From Lachnospiraceae bacterium (GTDB taxonomy: Bacteria; Bacillota; Clostridia; Lachnospirales; Lachnospiraceae): a stretch of 64,000 bases of DNA. Positions within the stretch are counted from its first letter, which is position 1; each line of letters begins with the position of its first letter. Of the stretch, positions 1 through 8,762 are shown piece after piece. Location: assembly GCA_017940415.1 (NCBI GenBank), contig JAGAYR010000010.1, positions 1-64,000 on the forward strand. Direction: 5' to 3'. The notes beneath the pieces were generated by a model. The model did no database searches. It had not been told where the DNA came from and was given only the letters and a program-made list of their open reading frames with translations. Position numbers and translations under genes: made by a program.

Positions 1-101
1 CATTATCATGTACTGTTCTGCATCTACAATTGGAACTATTGTGGCACTTTTGTGGTACCTAAGTTCCTTTTACCACTTGAAACCCTTGATTTTACTGGGG
101 T
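1..101. other. unassigned spacer downstream of lysS
   Basis: This stretch past the lysS stop holds no convincing gene. On the minus strand it contains a 6-bp inverted repeat (AAACCC...GGGTTT, about positions 83-104) without a following T-run, so it is a poor terminator. The text differs in style from the flanking coding DNA and vaguely resembles the spacer found near tyrosine-recombinase attachment sites, but this is only an impression. The window ends before it can be resolved. Confidence 0.3.
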
Positions 102-1742
102 TTACTTGCTTGTTGACTTCAAGGTCGGGAAGAGCAACACGTCTCTTATGGCAGGTGAATCGGTGAGAAGCATTACGAGTCTGTCGATTCCGTATCCGAT
201 TCCGCCCGTAGGAGGCATACCGATTTCAAGTGCATTGAGGAAATCCTCATCGGTGTGCTGAGCTTCGTCATCACCTGCTTCTGCAAGTGCATCCTGAGCA
301 GCGAATCTTTCTCTCTGATCGATGGGATCGTTGAGCTCTGAGTATGCGTTGCACATTTCCCAGGTATTGATGAAGAGCTCGAAACGCTCTACCTTGGTAG
401 GATCTGAAGGCTTCTTCTTGGTAAGAGGTGAGATCTCGATGGGATGATCCATGATGAATGTAGGCTGGATCAGTTCTTTCTCACAATACTCTTCGAAGAA
501 GAGATTGATGATGTCGCCCTTCTTGTGACGATCTTCAAATTCGATGTGATGTTCCTTGGCAAGAGCCTTGGCTGCATCATCATCCGCAACGGTATCAAAA
601 TCGATTCCCGCATATTTCTTGATAGCCTCGTTCATGGTAAGACGAGCGAAAGGCTGTCCGAGGTCGATCTCTGTACCCTGATAATTGATCTTGGTGGTTC
701 CGAGAACTTTCTCTGCTACATACTTGAACATGGACTCGGTGAGTTCCATCATTCCGTAGTAATCGGTGTATGCCTGATAGAGCTCCATGAGTGTGAACTC
801 AGGATTGTGTCTGGTATCGACACCTTCGTTTCTGTAAACACGTCCGATCTCGTAAACTCTCTCAAGTCCGCCGACGATAAGTCTCTTCAGATAAAGCTCG
901 AGAGATATTCTGAGCTTAACATCCTCATCGAGAGCATTGTAATGAGTTTCGAAAGGTCTTGCCGCAGCACCGCCCGCATTTGATACGAGAGTGGGAGTCT
1001 CAACTTCCATGAAGTTTCTGGTATCGAGGAAGTTTCTGATCTCCTTGAGGATAGCGGATCTCTTTACGAAAGTATCCTTAACCTCGGGATTCATGATGAG
1101 GTCTACGTATCTCTGTCTGTATCTGGTATCTGTATCGGTAAGTCCGTGGAATTTCTCGGGAAGAATCTGAAGGCTCTTTGACAGAAGAACCATCTTGGTA
1201 GCATGAACGGAGATTTCTCCGGTCATGGTTCTGAATACATATCCCTCAACTCCGAAGATGTCGCCGATGTCGGCTTTCTTGAAATCCGCATAGGATTCTT
1301 CTCCCAGAGCATCCTGAGATGCATATACCTGAACTCTTCCTTTAAGATCCTGGATATTTGCAAAAGAAGCCTTGCCCATTACTCTCTTGAAAAGCATTCT
1401 TCCGGCAATGGATACATTGATGGGAGATGCATCGAGAAGTTCACGGCGCTTATTGTAAGCTTCCTTCTTAGCCTGTCGATATGCAGAGATTGTCTCGTTA
1501 TCAGCGCCCTCTGCAGGCTCTACAAGCTCAGGCTCCACGTAGTCTTTAAGGATCTCTTTTTCATGTGCCTCGTAAAGGGCGATGACTTCATCGGTGTGAT
1601 GAGTCTGCTCATACTTAGTGATGACAAAGGGATCTCTGCCTGCTGCCTGAAGATCGGAAAGCTTCTGTCTTCTGACCTTGAGGAGCTGACCTACGTCCTC
1701 CTGAGGAGCATTCTTTTGATTCTGCTGATTTACGTCTGCCAA
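102..1742 (-). CDS. lysS: lysyl-tRNA synthetase, class II
   Basis: Charges tRNA-Lys with lysine in the cytoplasm. The 546-residue protein has an N-terminal OB-fold anticodon-binding domain followed by a class II catalytic core. Motif 2 is visible as [20 protein letters not shown] and motif 3 as [14 protein letters not shown] near the C-terminus. It is about 40 residues longer than usual because an acidic/charged stretch (about residues 60-105) is inserted before the SIAGRM segment. I start at the TTG at 1742, ten bases past the greA stop, because AAGGATTAAGG lies just upstream. A longer frame opens at a TTG at 1772 inside greA but lacks a ribosome site. It is second gene of the greA-lysS operon. 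Confidence 0.95.
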   Translation of the reverse strand: MADVNQQNQKNAPQEDVGQLLKVRRQKLSDLQAAGRDPFVITKYEQTHHTDEVIALYEAHEKEILKDYVEPELVEPAEGADNETISAYRQAKKEAYNKRRELLDASPINVSIAGRMLFKRVMGKASFANIQDLKGRVQVYASQDALGEESYADFKKADIGDIFGVEGYVFRTMTGEISVHATKMVLLSKSLQILPEKFHGLTDTDTRYRQRYVDLIMNPEVKDTFVKRSAILKEIRNFLDTRNFMEVETPTLVSNAGGAAARPFETHYNALDEDVKLRISLELYLKRLIVGGLERVYEIGRVYRNEGVDTRHNPEFTLMELYQAYTDYYGMMELTESMFKYVAEKVLGTTKINYQGTEIDLGQPFARLTMNEAIKKYAGIDFDTVADDDAAKALAKEHHIEFEDRHKKGDIINLFFEEYCEKELIQPTFIMDHPIEISPLTKKKPSDPTKVERFELFINTWEMCNAYSELNDPIDQRERFAAQDALAEAGDDEAQHTDEDFLNALEIGMPPTGGIGYGIDRLVMLLTDSPAIRDVLLFPTLKSTSK

Positions 1743-1752
1743 TGTTTTTACC

Positions 1753-2196
1753 TTAATCCTTCCAGATATCAATGATCTTGAACTTCAAAACACCTGCGGG
1801 AGTATCAACCTTAACGGTCTCTCCCTTTTTGCTCTCTTTAAGAGCGCGTCCTACAGGGCTCTCATCTGAAATCATGAAGTTGAGAGAATCTGCCTGTGAG
1901 GAACCAACTACCTTATATTCAACGGTCTCGCCGGTCTCAAGATCCTTAGCCTTTACGAAGGTTCCGGAAATGATCTCTGCGTTCTTGAGAAGCTCTTCGA
2001 GCTCAGCGATACGGTCTTCGATCTTACCCTGCTCATCCTTAGCTGCATCGTACTCAGCATTCTCGGAAAGGTCGCCCTGTTCACGTGCTTCCTTGATCTT
2101 CTGAGCGATTTCCTGACGACGGTTTACTTTCAGATCGTGAAGCTCGTCCTCATACTGTCTGAGACCTTCTTTTGTAAGCTTATTTGTATCTTCCAT
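1753..2196 (-). CDS. greA: transcription elongation factor GreA
   Basis: Rescues backtracked RNA polymerase by stimulating transcript cleavage. The 147-residue protein shows the family layout: an N-terminal antiparallel coiled coil carrying the acidic tip ([16 protein letters not shown], about residues 41-56) and a C-terminal FKBP-like domain ending in the conserved SPVGRAL...GETVKV pattern. Length is slightly below the usual 157. The ATG is preceded by GGGGAG at good spacing. It is the first gene of the operon with lysS, an arrangement common in Firmicutes, and is read from the promoter at 2269-2297. Confidence 0.95.
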   Translation of the reverse strand: MEDTNKLTKEGLRQYEDELHDLKVNRRQEIAQKIKEAREQGDLSENAEYDAAKDEQGKIEDRIAELEELLKNAEIISGTFVKAKDLETGETVEYKVVGSSQADSLNFMISDESPVGRALKESKKGETVKVDTPAGVLKFKIIDIWKD

Positions 2197-2268
2197 GTCT
2201 AGGTACTCCCCTTTCTATGACGTACGTTAATGCACTTTGTTCCTATAAAGCACTACGTGCAAGTTCTC

Positions 2269-2297
2269 ATTTTATCGGGAAAACCCCGAAATGTCAA
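2269..2297 (-). promoter_or_regulatory. sigma-A promoter of greA-lysS
   Basis: On the minus strand TTGACA (2292-2297) is followed after exactly 17 bases by TAAAAT (2269-2274). This is a near-consensus housekeeping promoter about 70 bases ahead of the greA start. It begins directly behind the csrA terminator, so the two units are tightly abutted. Confidence 0.85.
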
Positions 2298-2326
2298 GAA
2301 AACAGGGCGGTCTGTGGCCGCCCTGT
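2297..2326 (-). terminator. terminator of the flagellar operon after csrA
   Basis: A 9-bp GC-rich stem (ACAGGGCGG / CCGCCCTGT) with a 7-base loop is followed on the minus strand by a short T-run. It lies 30 bases past the csrA stop and ends the flgM-to-csrA operon. Confidence 0.8.
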
Positions 2327-2356
2327 CGGTTTTATATCATTGTGAAAAAGAAAACC

Positions 2357-2575
2357 TCATCCGAGGAGATCCTTGAGAGCCTGCATGCCGGAAACGTCGG
2401 TAGCAGCCTTGTTGGAATCCTGGATCTGGAGATAGATCTCTTTTCTGTATACGGGAACCTCTCTGGGAGCGGTGATTCCCACTTTAACCTGATCACCCTT
2501 GATCTCAAGGATGGTCACCTCGATATTGTTGGCAATGACGAGAGCCTCGCCTTTTTTACGGGAAAGTGCAAGCAT
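2357..2575 (-). CDS. csrA: carbon storage regulator CsrA
   Basis: Small RNA-binding homodimer that blocks translation by binding GGA motifs at ribosome sites. In Firmicutes its main known target is flagellin mRNA. The 72-residue protein begins with the canonical MLALSRKKGEALVI strand and keeps the RNA-binding region VGITAPREVPVYRKEI, including the critical Arg of APREV. It is the last gene of the flagellar operon, two bases after fliW, its antagonist. Candidate targets occur in the same operon, upstream of flgL. Confidence 0.97.
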   Translation of the reverse strand: MLALSRKKGEALVIANNIEVTILEIKGDQVKVGITAPREVPVYRKEIYLQIQDSNKAATDVSGMQALKDLLG

Positions 2576-2577
2576 TC

Positions 2578-3036
2578 TTATTCGCCCTCCTTTCTCGACT
2601 TGAGGATCTCATAGATAGGGAACTTAACGGGATAGTCGTTTCCTTCTACGATGATCTGGGCGCCCTTCTTCTCATCGGAGTTAATGATGATGGGTCCCTG
2701 AAGGTTTACGGTCATCTTGGTCAGATCGGTGGGAACGGTTACGGTAACGAGTACCACGATGTTCTCATCGCTGATATTTCCGAGGGATGAAAGGAATTCC
2801 TCGCTGACCTGGGGATTGTAATCTTCGCAAACCATAAGAGGGTTCATAACGGGCATTGCGAAAGCGGGTTCTTCTATGGACTGAAAATATCTGATTCCTG
2901 CATCCTTGCCCTTCTCTTCGTCATGAATAAGGGTAAAGTGCTTGAGATCCGGAAAACCTATGATTCCGTCCTCAAAGGTAAGGATTTTGTCGTCGCTGAT
3001 CTCTACATCTCCGAATATCTTGGTTTTGATAAACAT
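2578..3036 (-). CDS. fliW: flagellar assembly factor FliW
   Basis: FliW binds CsrA and flagellin in a partner switch: when flagellin is exported, FliW is freed and sequesters CsrA, relieving repression of flagellin synthesis. The 152-residue length and the core pattern (FEDGIIGFPDLKHFTLI, then the NPLMVCEDYNP segment) are typical. The gene sits between flgL and csrA, the standard Firmicutes order, with 15 bases to flgL and 2 to csrA, so translation is probably coupled. The sequence ends in a basic KSRKEGE tail. Confidence 0.96.
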   Translation of the reverse strand: MFIKTKIFGDVEISDDKILTFEDGIIGFPDLKHFTLIHDEEKGKDAGIRYFQSIEEPAFAMPVMNPLMVCEDYNPQVSEEFLSSLGNISDENIVVLVTVTVPTDLTKMTVNLQGPIIINSDEKKGAQIIVEGNDYPVKFPIYEILKSRKEGE

Positions 3037-3051
3037 TATGGTCTCCTTTCC

Positions 3052-4644
3052 TTACAGATAATTAAGCAGTGTGTTCTGCATTATCTTGCTTGTTGCCATA
3101 AGTGCTGCTTCGTAGGTAACGCTTGCGCTCTCTAAGCTGATGGCTACCTCTGTGATGTCGATATCCTCGTTCTGGCTCTGCAGGGTCTCGAATGTGGTCT
3201 TCTGATTCTGAAGTCTGGATTCGATGAGTGCGAGCTTTGAGGATCTGGTACCGTTATTGGTGATTGCAAGGCTGGTATCATTGAGATATCCCTGCATTGC
3301 GGTTATTCCCTGCTCGAAACGCTTCTGAGCGATGTCCTTCTGATAGGTGAATGCCTTGTTTGCGGCATCCAGCTGATTCTGAAGAGTAGTAAGATCTGCG
3401 GCATTCGTGGTGGTGGAGATCTTCTTCTCGATATCGGAAATGGTAGTCTCCAAATCTACAACTGCCTGCATAGCATTTACCAGGTCGTCTATCTCTCTTC
3501 CGATTCCGAGTTTGAAGCACTCATCTGCGGTGGAGTTGACTCTGATGGTGGTATTGAATCCTACATCGTACTCAATAGACTGTCTTTCGAGAGTAGTATC
3601 AAGGTAACTTTCATTATACCTTATTAATGAGTCTGCATCTACATTAAATACTCCGGCGTTCATCTCGCCTTCCATTGATGCACTTCTGAAGAAATGCTGA
3701 GGGCGAAGGTCTTCTGCCTTGAACTCGGTCTTCTGATATGTGATGAGAATCTGGGATTCGTCTTTATCTCCGGTGGTCGCATCGTCCTTGGTGGCCATAA
3801 GTTTCTCGTAAACGTTCTTTCCGAGAAGCATTTCTCCGGTATCAGCGACATAAACAATATCATCATCACCGACCCTGGAATAAGGATCTGCGGTTGAATT
3901 TATCTGCTGGGTGCTGGTAAGGGTCGTAAGAGTTCCGGTCGTGTCATAGTACTGGATGACGGGCTCGCTTTCCAGCATATCGGTTCTGTAGTCTCCGAAC
4001 TCATCAAGATCATCATAGGAAAGTCTGAATCTGTAGCAGGTAGATTCTTTGACATTCTGCTCGGTAATGACTGAGTGAGTACCATCATTGAAATTTGCAG
4101 CCGTCCAGCTTGAAATCGCGCCCTGGTTTACATGGGTTACCGTATCGATAGCCGTACGGTCTACCTGCTCGGTGAGCTGATATCTCATATAGGTCTGCTT
4201 CTGAAAAGAAAGAGAGGTATCGGTTCTGTATCCGGTGAAAACATATCTTCCGGCATAGTCCGCATCACCGGTCTTGTAGATCTCGCTTGAAAATGCCTTG
4301 AGCTCTTCAAGGATGGTGTTTCTGTCGGAGCTGGTGAGGTCGCCGTTAGCGCCCTTTGTGCAGTCGTTCTGGCAGGATGTGATTATTGAAGAAAGCGAAG
4401 AAAGAGCATCCTCGGTTACTTTCAGCCAGCTGGTGGCATCGGGGATGTTCTTGGAATAATACTGTGTTACTTCTGTTACGTTTGAACGCAGGCGAAGAGC
4501 CCTGATAGCGATAACAGGGTCGTCGGAAGGACGTATGATCTTCTTTTCGGAAGAAAGCTGACTGGTGAGTTTGTCTTCAAGAACCTTATTGGTATTGATA
4601 TTTGAGAGGTTGTTCCTCTGCATTATCTTATTGGTAATACGCAT
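3052..4644 (-). CDS. flgL: flagellar hook-filament junction protein FlgL (HAP3)
   Basis: FlgL joins the hook cap protein FlgK to the flagellin filament. The 530-residue protein has the flagellin-like N-terminal helix (MRITNKIMQRNNLSNINTN, then RPSDDPVIAIRALRLRS) and C-terminal helix (SVTYEAALMATSKIMQNTLL). It is longer than the roughly 300 residues of B. subtilis FlgL because of a large surface domain at about residues 150-360. There are two Cys residues around residues 90-94 (CQNDC). The ATG has an AGGAGG ribosome site lying inside a GGA-rich leader (see 4650-4718). It follows flgK in the operon and is probably secreted by the flagellar export apparatus. Confidence 0.93.
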   Translation of the reverse strand: MRITNKIMQRNNLSNINTNKVLEDKLTSQLSSEKKIIRPSDDPVIAIRALRLRSNVTEVTQYYSKNIPDATSWLKVTEDALSSLSSIITSCQNDCTKGANGDLTSSDRNTILEELKAFSSEIYKTGDADYAGRYVFTGYRTDTSLSFQKQTYMRYQLTEQVDRTAIDTVTHVNQGAISSWTAANFNDGTHSVITEQNVKESTCYRFRLSYDDLDEFGDYRTDMLESEPVIQYYDTTGTLTTLTSTQQINSTADPYSRVGDDDIVYVADTGEMLLGKNVYEKLMATKDDATTGDKDESQILITYQKTEFKAEDLRPQHFFRSASMEGEMNAGVFNVDADSLIRYNESYLDTTLERQSIEYDVGFNTTIRVNSTADECFKLGIGREIDDLVNAMQAVVDLETTISDIEKKISTTTNAADLTTLQNQLDAANKAFTYQKDIAQKRFEQGITAMQGYLNDTSLAITNNGTRSSKLALIESRLQNQKTTFETLQSQNEDIDITEVAISLESASVTYEAALMATSKIMQNTLLNYL

Positions 4645-4649
4645 ATCTG

Positions 4650-4668
4650 CCTCCTGCGGATCCTCCGC
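4650..4668 (-). promoter_or_regulatory. candidate CsrA site over the flgL ribosome site
   Basis: The flgL ribosome site AGGAGG (4650-4655) is directly preceded by a small hairpin GCGGA-GGA-TCCGC (4656-4668) whose three-base loop is GGA. GGA in a loop and GGA within the Shine-Dalgarno are the two hallmarks of CsrA targets. A second hairpin with AAGGAA in its loop lies at 4695-4718. This assignment is an inference from sequence only. Confidence 0.5.
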
Positions 4669-4694
4669 TTTTGGTCAGACATCCATGTCGGCCT

Positions 4695-4718
4695 AATATC
4701 GGGTTCCTTCCCGATATT
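4695..4718 (-). promoter_or_regulatory. flgL leader hairpin with GGA loop
   Basis: A perfect 9-bp stem (AATATCGGG / CCCGATATT) closes a six-base loop that reads AAGGAA on the minus strand, the RNA sense. There is no T-run, so it is not a terminator. A hexaloop containing AGGA is the classic CsrA-binding presentation. The right arm also resembles a sigma-D -10 element (CCGATAT), but no TAAA lies at the right distance. Confidence 0.5.
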
Positions 4719-4726
4719 CACTACTA

Positions 4727-6694
4727 TTATACTCCTGTCTCAAGGATCAGTCTTCTGTATATCTCCTGGAAGACGGATATCATTTTGGATGAAAGGTTGT
4801 AAGCATTCTGGAACTTGACCAGATTTACCGCTTCTTCATCTTCATCAACGCCGGATACGGTAAGGCGGGTATTTCCTATAGCCTGCTGTACCGCTTCATA
4901 GCTCTTTACTCCGGTATTTGCTGCCGATGCATTGAGTGCTACATCGGAGAGAACTCCTTCAAGGTATCCCGATGCGGTGCCGCCTCTGAATGAGAGAACG
5001 TCCTTGGAGTTGGTCATATCCTGAAGTTCTTCGAGAAGGTCATTCTGCTCGACTCCGTCTCCGGACTTAAACTTATTGGTCAGAAGAGTCGGATCGTTGA
5101 CCATTGCGGTCAGGATGTTGAAGTTCTCTGCGGTGAGCTTGTAATAAGAATCTTCGGTAACGTCTACGGTTATGGATTGTCCGTAGGTTGTTGCTTTAAC
5201 TGCATCTTCCCTTGAATTGTATGCTCTGAGGAGGGTATCTGCTCTCCAGCCGGCAGCATTCTGATCGGGGAAGAAGTACTGCTCGTCATCCGTGGGCTTA
5301 TCTCCGGTAAACATTATGGTACCGGTATTATCATTACCCTGTTTAAGGATATCATTAAACTTCTGTGCGAAGGTTCTTACCCACTCATTGAGCTGAGCCA
5401 TGTAATAGGGGATTCCTTCGTATCCGATATCCTCACCTATCTTGGCGGGCTTGCCCACACGGTCGTTGGTTACGTGTCTGGGGTTAAGCTCCTGTTCGTT
5501 GCTGAGAACGAAGGTATATGTATATTTAGCCTTTCCTGTTCCATCTATATCTACGTTATATGACCAGGAATCGTAGTAGAATTCGGTATTTCCCAGGTTG
5601 ATGATTCCGCCCTGGTCGGAAAGATTGCTCTTATTGAGGTCCTTGAGGAAATCTGCGGTGACTTCTACGGTTACGGTATCGTGCTTTCCGCCGTCCGCAT
5701 CGGTATATCCGTTAACGACGGTATCGGTTACGGTTCCGTTAAAGTATTCGCTGTTATTTCCGTCTCTCATCTCGACGAGACCTCTTAATTCTCCGCCGAG
5801 CCTTGCGTTGGAGAGTTTGAACTTCTCGCCGTTTTCCCAATACACATCGTAAAGACCGTTGATATCGGTCATATTTACTTTCTCATAATCCGTACGAGCC
5901 ACACAGGTGAGTTCATTATGCTCGTTGGCATCTACAAGGGACTGGCCGCCTGCGATCCTTACTATGTATCTGTAAGCTCCGGTCTCTCTGGTGGGATCGT
6001 TCTTGTCATATACAGGGAGCTCTTCCGTCTCAACATCGACTATCTCGGATAATCTGTCGATAAGGAGGTCTCTTCTGTCTCTGAGCTCGTTTGCTTTCTG
6101 ACCGCCCATCTCTATGGTGGTGATCTGCTCATTAAGTGTAGCGATCTCGGATGAGATGGAGTTGATGTCGTCTATCTTGATCTTGATCTCGGAATTTACG
6201 TCCTTCTGAACATTCTGGAGGTTTCCGACGATCTGGTTGAAGTAATCGGTAAGCTGTCCGGCATATCCTACGAACTGGCTCTTGGCACTTGAGGAACCGG
6301 GATCTTTCATCATCTCCTCAAGAGCGGTGATCATGAGCTTATCGTAGATGGATGAGAATCCTCCGTTGGTTCCGCTGTCGTAGAAGTAGTCCTCCATTTC
6401 TCTCATGTAGTAACTCTTCATGTTGTACTCGCCGAGCTTGGAATTGTTATTCCAGTATTTCTGATCGTAGAAACCGTCTCTGATACGCTCGACGGACAAA
6501 GTATCAACGCCCGCACCGGCACAGCCGTATCTCTGGAAGGTACGGATGGGATATGCAGCCTGGGTATCTACCTGCTGCCTTGAATATCCTTCGGTCTGGA
6601 CGTTGGAAATGTTATTTGCGGTTGTATTAAGGTTGGCGTTTGCTGCCAAAAGACCTGAATATGCGATATTTAATCCGAAAAATTGTGAACTCAT
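4727..6694 (-). CDS. flgK: flagellar hook-associated protein FlgK (HAP1), copy 1
   Basis: Hook-filament junction protein. The 655-residue sequence has the rod/hook/HAP N-terminal motif (SSQFFGLNIAYSGLLAANANL, then NNISNVQTEGYSRQQV) and the matching C-terminal coiled-coil motif (VNLVKFQNAYNLSSKMISVFQ). The central FlgK-type domain covers about residues 90-250 (GGQKANELRDRRDLLIDRLSE). It is about 100 residues longer than usual. It lies directly after a second, clearly related flgK gene (6818-8752); the two differ strongly in their middle domains. The ribosome site is GAGGA. A possible extra sigma-D promoter precedes it at 6753-6779. Confidence 0.92.
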   Translation of the reverse strand: MSSQFFGLNIAYSGLLAANANLNTTANNISNVQTEGYSRQQVDTQAAYPIRTFQRYGCAGAGVDTLSVERIRDGFYDQKYWNNNSKLGEYNMKSYYMREMEDYFYDSGTNGGFSSIYDKLMITALEEMMKDPGSSSAKSQFVGYAGQLTDYFNQIVGNLQNVQKDVNSEIKIKIDDINSISSEIATLNEQITTIEMGGQKANELRDRRDLLIDRLSEIVDVETEELPVYDKNDPTRETGAYRYIVRIAGGQSLVDANEHNELTCVARTDYEKVNMTDINGLYDVYWENGEKFKLSNARLGGELRGLVEMRDGNNSEYFNGTVTDTVVNGYTDADGGKHDTVTVEVTADFLKDLNKSNLSDQGGIINLGNTEFYYDSWSYNVDIDGTGKAKYTYTFVLSNEQELNPRHVTNDRVGKPAKIGEDIGYEGIPYYMAQLNEWVRTFAQKFNDILKQGNDNTGTIMFTGDKPTDDEQYFFPDQNAAGWRADTLLRAYNSREDAVKATTYGQSITVDVTEDSYYKLTAENFNILTAMVNDPTLLTNKFKSGDGVEQNDLLEELQDMTNSKDVLSFRGGTASGYLEGVLSDVALNASAANTGVKSYEAVQQAIGNTRLTVSGVDEDEEAVNLVKFQNAYNLSSKMISVFQEIYRRLILETGV

Positions 6695-6752
6695 GTGAAA
6701 GTCCTCTTTATTCAGTCTGAAAAGACAAATTTAGATACCGTCTCCGTTTATT

Positions 6753-6779
6753 ATATCGGTAAATTTAGGGGGAGACTTA
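6753..6779 (-). promoter_or_regulatory. possible sigma-D promoter ahead of flgK copy 1
   Basis: On the minus strand TAAG, 15 bases, then ACCGATAT resembles the Firmicutes sigma-D consensus TAAA-N15-GCCGATAT with one mismatch in each element. It overlaps the stem-loop at 6768-6791. It could boost flgK-flgL-fliW-csrA separately from the flgM promoter. Confidence 0.4.
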
Positions 6780-6791
6780 AGCCTCCCCCTT
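6768..6791 (-). other. intergenic stem-loop between the two flgK genes
   Basis: An eight-base-pair GC-rich stem (AGGGGGAG / CTCCCCCT) surrounds CTTAAG. Neither strand continues into a T-run, so complete termination is unlikely. It could be a processing or stability element within the flagellar transcript. Confidence 0.5.
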
Positions 6792-6817
6792 CAAAATCAC
6801 CATATATTTCACCGTTT

Positions 6818-8752
6818 TCAGAACAAACTGGTTATCAGATGCTCCATCATCTCATCAACAACGTTGATGAATCTGGATGATGCATTGTAAGCACTCTGGA
6901 ATTTAATCATATTGCTGAGCTCTTCGTCGGAAGAAACCGCCTCAACCTGATCCTTGGCACTCTCGGCTGCTGCCACTGTCTTGGCCTGGTTCTCATAAAT
7001 GCTGGAGTACATATATCCGGAATTGGAAACCTGGGATACAAGATCGCTGTAGTACTCGTTAAGGCTTACTTTCTTGATGACCGTAGGATTCAGGGTATAG
7101 ATCTCATCCGTAAATACCCTCTTCAAAGCCTCCATGGTCTTAATATCCTCGGAACCGTCCTCAAGTCTGAATCCCATGAGAGAGGGAGTCTGGAGAAGAT
7201 CCTGGTTTACACGGGTATTTGCCACGGAATAAAGGCTGTATTTAAGGTCCGCAAGCTTATTCTGGTCTATAACATTGCCGTTGTTGTCGACAACCTGGCC
7301 TCTTGAGTTGAATTTGGGAAGTTCCTCTTCGTTAAATACCCAGTAGGAACCAAGTCCCGATGCAGAAAGATCATACTTTGCATAGCCGTCGGTAGTGGAC
7401 TTCTGGAAGAGCTGGAGGGGTGCTCCGTTTGCATCTTCCATGTAGTTATATCCGTCATCCTCGTCCTTGTAGATCTTGTATTCTTTTCCGTCATAGGCCT
7501 TGGGATCGGCAGCTTTGATGGCATTGTAGAGGGCAAGATCCGCAGGATCGTAATAATCAGGAAGTGTAGGATCCGTGGTCTGGGTTGAAGCAGTAGGTGC
7601 GGTAAGTGTTCTTACGCCTGCTGCATTCTCCAAAACCTCGTTGACCGCGGTGACTACATTATGGATGAGCTGGTCGAATTCAGCCTCGATGTTCATAAGG
7701 ACGGAATCCTTAACATCATCATAGAATCTGATGTCGGTATAATCCGCTCTTCTGTCTCCTCTTGCGTAAAGAAGGCTTCTGAGCTTACCTACATCGGTAT
7801 TTGCCTCCGAAGAGATGGGTCTGTCGGTATCAAAAACATGAGCGGCTTCGATATTATAGATGCGGTCGCCCTTCTTACCGTCTGTGGTAAAAATGGTATC
7901 GTCGGTTTTCTGAGGATCACCGCCGGGTACTACCGTATAGTTGGAATTCTGAGGCCAGTAAGGGGTATAAAATCCGGTCTGGGAATCGATGTCAATCCAG
8001 ATCTCATAGCAAAGGGAGCCTTTTACGAAGTCCTCGCCTTCGATCTGAACGGATACGGAACCGTACTGGTCTTCGGTATAAGAAATATTACAAAGAGCAG
8101 AAAGCTTATCGAGGATCAGATTTCTCTGGTCGCGGAAGTCGTTAGCTTTCTCCTCGCCGAGTTCTATTTTCTGAATGGTCGAGTTAAGCTCCAGGATCTT
8201 CTTACCATACTCGTTGATGGTCTTAACATCCTGAAGTACCTGAAAGTTTATGTTGTCCTGGTATCCCGCAAGATCACTGTATACGGAGTTTGCTCTCTCA
8301 AGAAACTCAGCGGCTTCGCTTACAAGCGCGCCCTGAGTAACGGAATTGCAGGGATCCTTGGTAAGCTCCTGAACCGCGGTCCAGAGGTCGGATAAGGATT
8401 CCTGAAAAGAAGCACCGTTAAGCTCACCGAGAAGATCTTCGACTTCGTTTAAGGTATTCTTGGAAACCTCATAGAAATCCTGTCTTCCGAGCTCGGTGCG
8501 GTATGTTTTGTCAAGGAAGTAATCCCTGACCTGTTTTGCATTAGAATAATAAACTCCAAGTCCGGCCTGCTGATAAGAAATCGCACTGCCTGTCTTGGAG
8601 ATTGTTATATATCTTCTGTCGTCTAATTCAACCTGCTGTCTGGTATATCCTTCAGTATCAGCGTTGGTGATGTTGTGCGCAACGGTATTGAGCGCATTGG
8701 TGCTGGCCTGAAGTCCCGTGACACCCAGGGAAAGGTCACTCCAAAGGGACAT
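6818..8752 (-). CDS. flgK: flagellar hook-associated protein FlgK (HAP1), copy 2
   Basis: Second FlgK-type protein, 644 residues, promoter-proximal to the first. The N-terminus (SLWSDLSLGVTGLQASTNAL, then NNITNADTEGYTRQQVEL in essence) and the C-terminus (SNMIKFQSAYNASSRFINVV) carry the D0 helices of the hook-associated family, and the segment LGEEKANDFRDQRNLILDKL matches the FlgK core. The middle (about residues 330-480) is unlike that of copy 1. An ATG with AGGAGA upstream follows the flgN stop by ten bases. Having both copies intact suggests specialised junction proteins, not a decaying duplicate. Confidence 0.9.
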   Translation of the reverse strand: MSLWSDLSLGVTGLQASTNALNTVAHNITNADTEGYTRQQVELDDRRYITISKTGSAISYQQAGLGVYYSNAKQVRDYFLDKTYRTELGRQDFYEVSKNTLNEVEDLLGELNGASFQESLSDLWTAVQELTKDPCNSVTQGALVSEAAEFLERANSVYSDLAGYQDNINFQVLQDVKTINEYGKKILELNSTIQKIELGEEKANDFRDQRNLILDKLSALCNISYTEDQYGSVSVQIEGEDFVKGSLCYEIWIDIDSQTGFYTPYWPQNSNYTVVPGGDPQKTDDTIFTTDGKKGDRIYNIEAAHVFDTDRPISSEANTDVGKLRSLLYARGDRRADYTDIRFYDDVKDSVLMNIEAEFDQLIHNVVTAVNEVLENAAGVRTLTAPTASTQTTDPTLPDYYDPADLALYNAIKAADPKAYDGKEYKIYKDEDDGYNYMEDANGAPLQLFQKSTTDGYAKYDLSASGLGSYWVFNEEELPKFNSRGQVVDNNGNVIDQNKLADLKYSLYSVANTRVNQDLLQTPSLMGFRLEDGSEDIKTMEALKRVFTDEIYTLNPTVIKKVSLNEYYSDLVSQVSNSGYMYSSIYENQAKTVAAAESAKDQVEAVSSDEELSNMIKFQSAYNASSRFINVVDEMMEHLITSLF

Positions 8753-8762
8753 AACTTATCTC

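Noticed and set aside
4695..4718. Sigma-D promoter for flgL at CCCGATATT
   Set aside because: No TAAA-like -35 lies 15-17 bases upstream. The hairpin with a GGA loop explains the sequence better.
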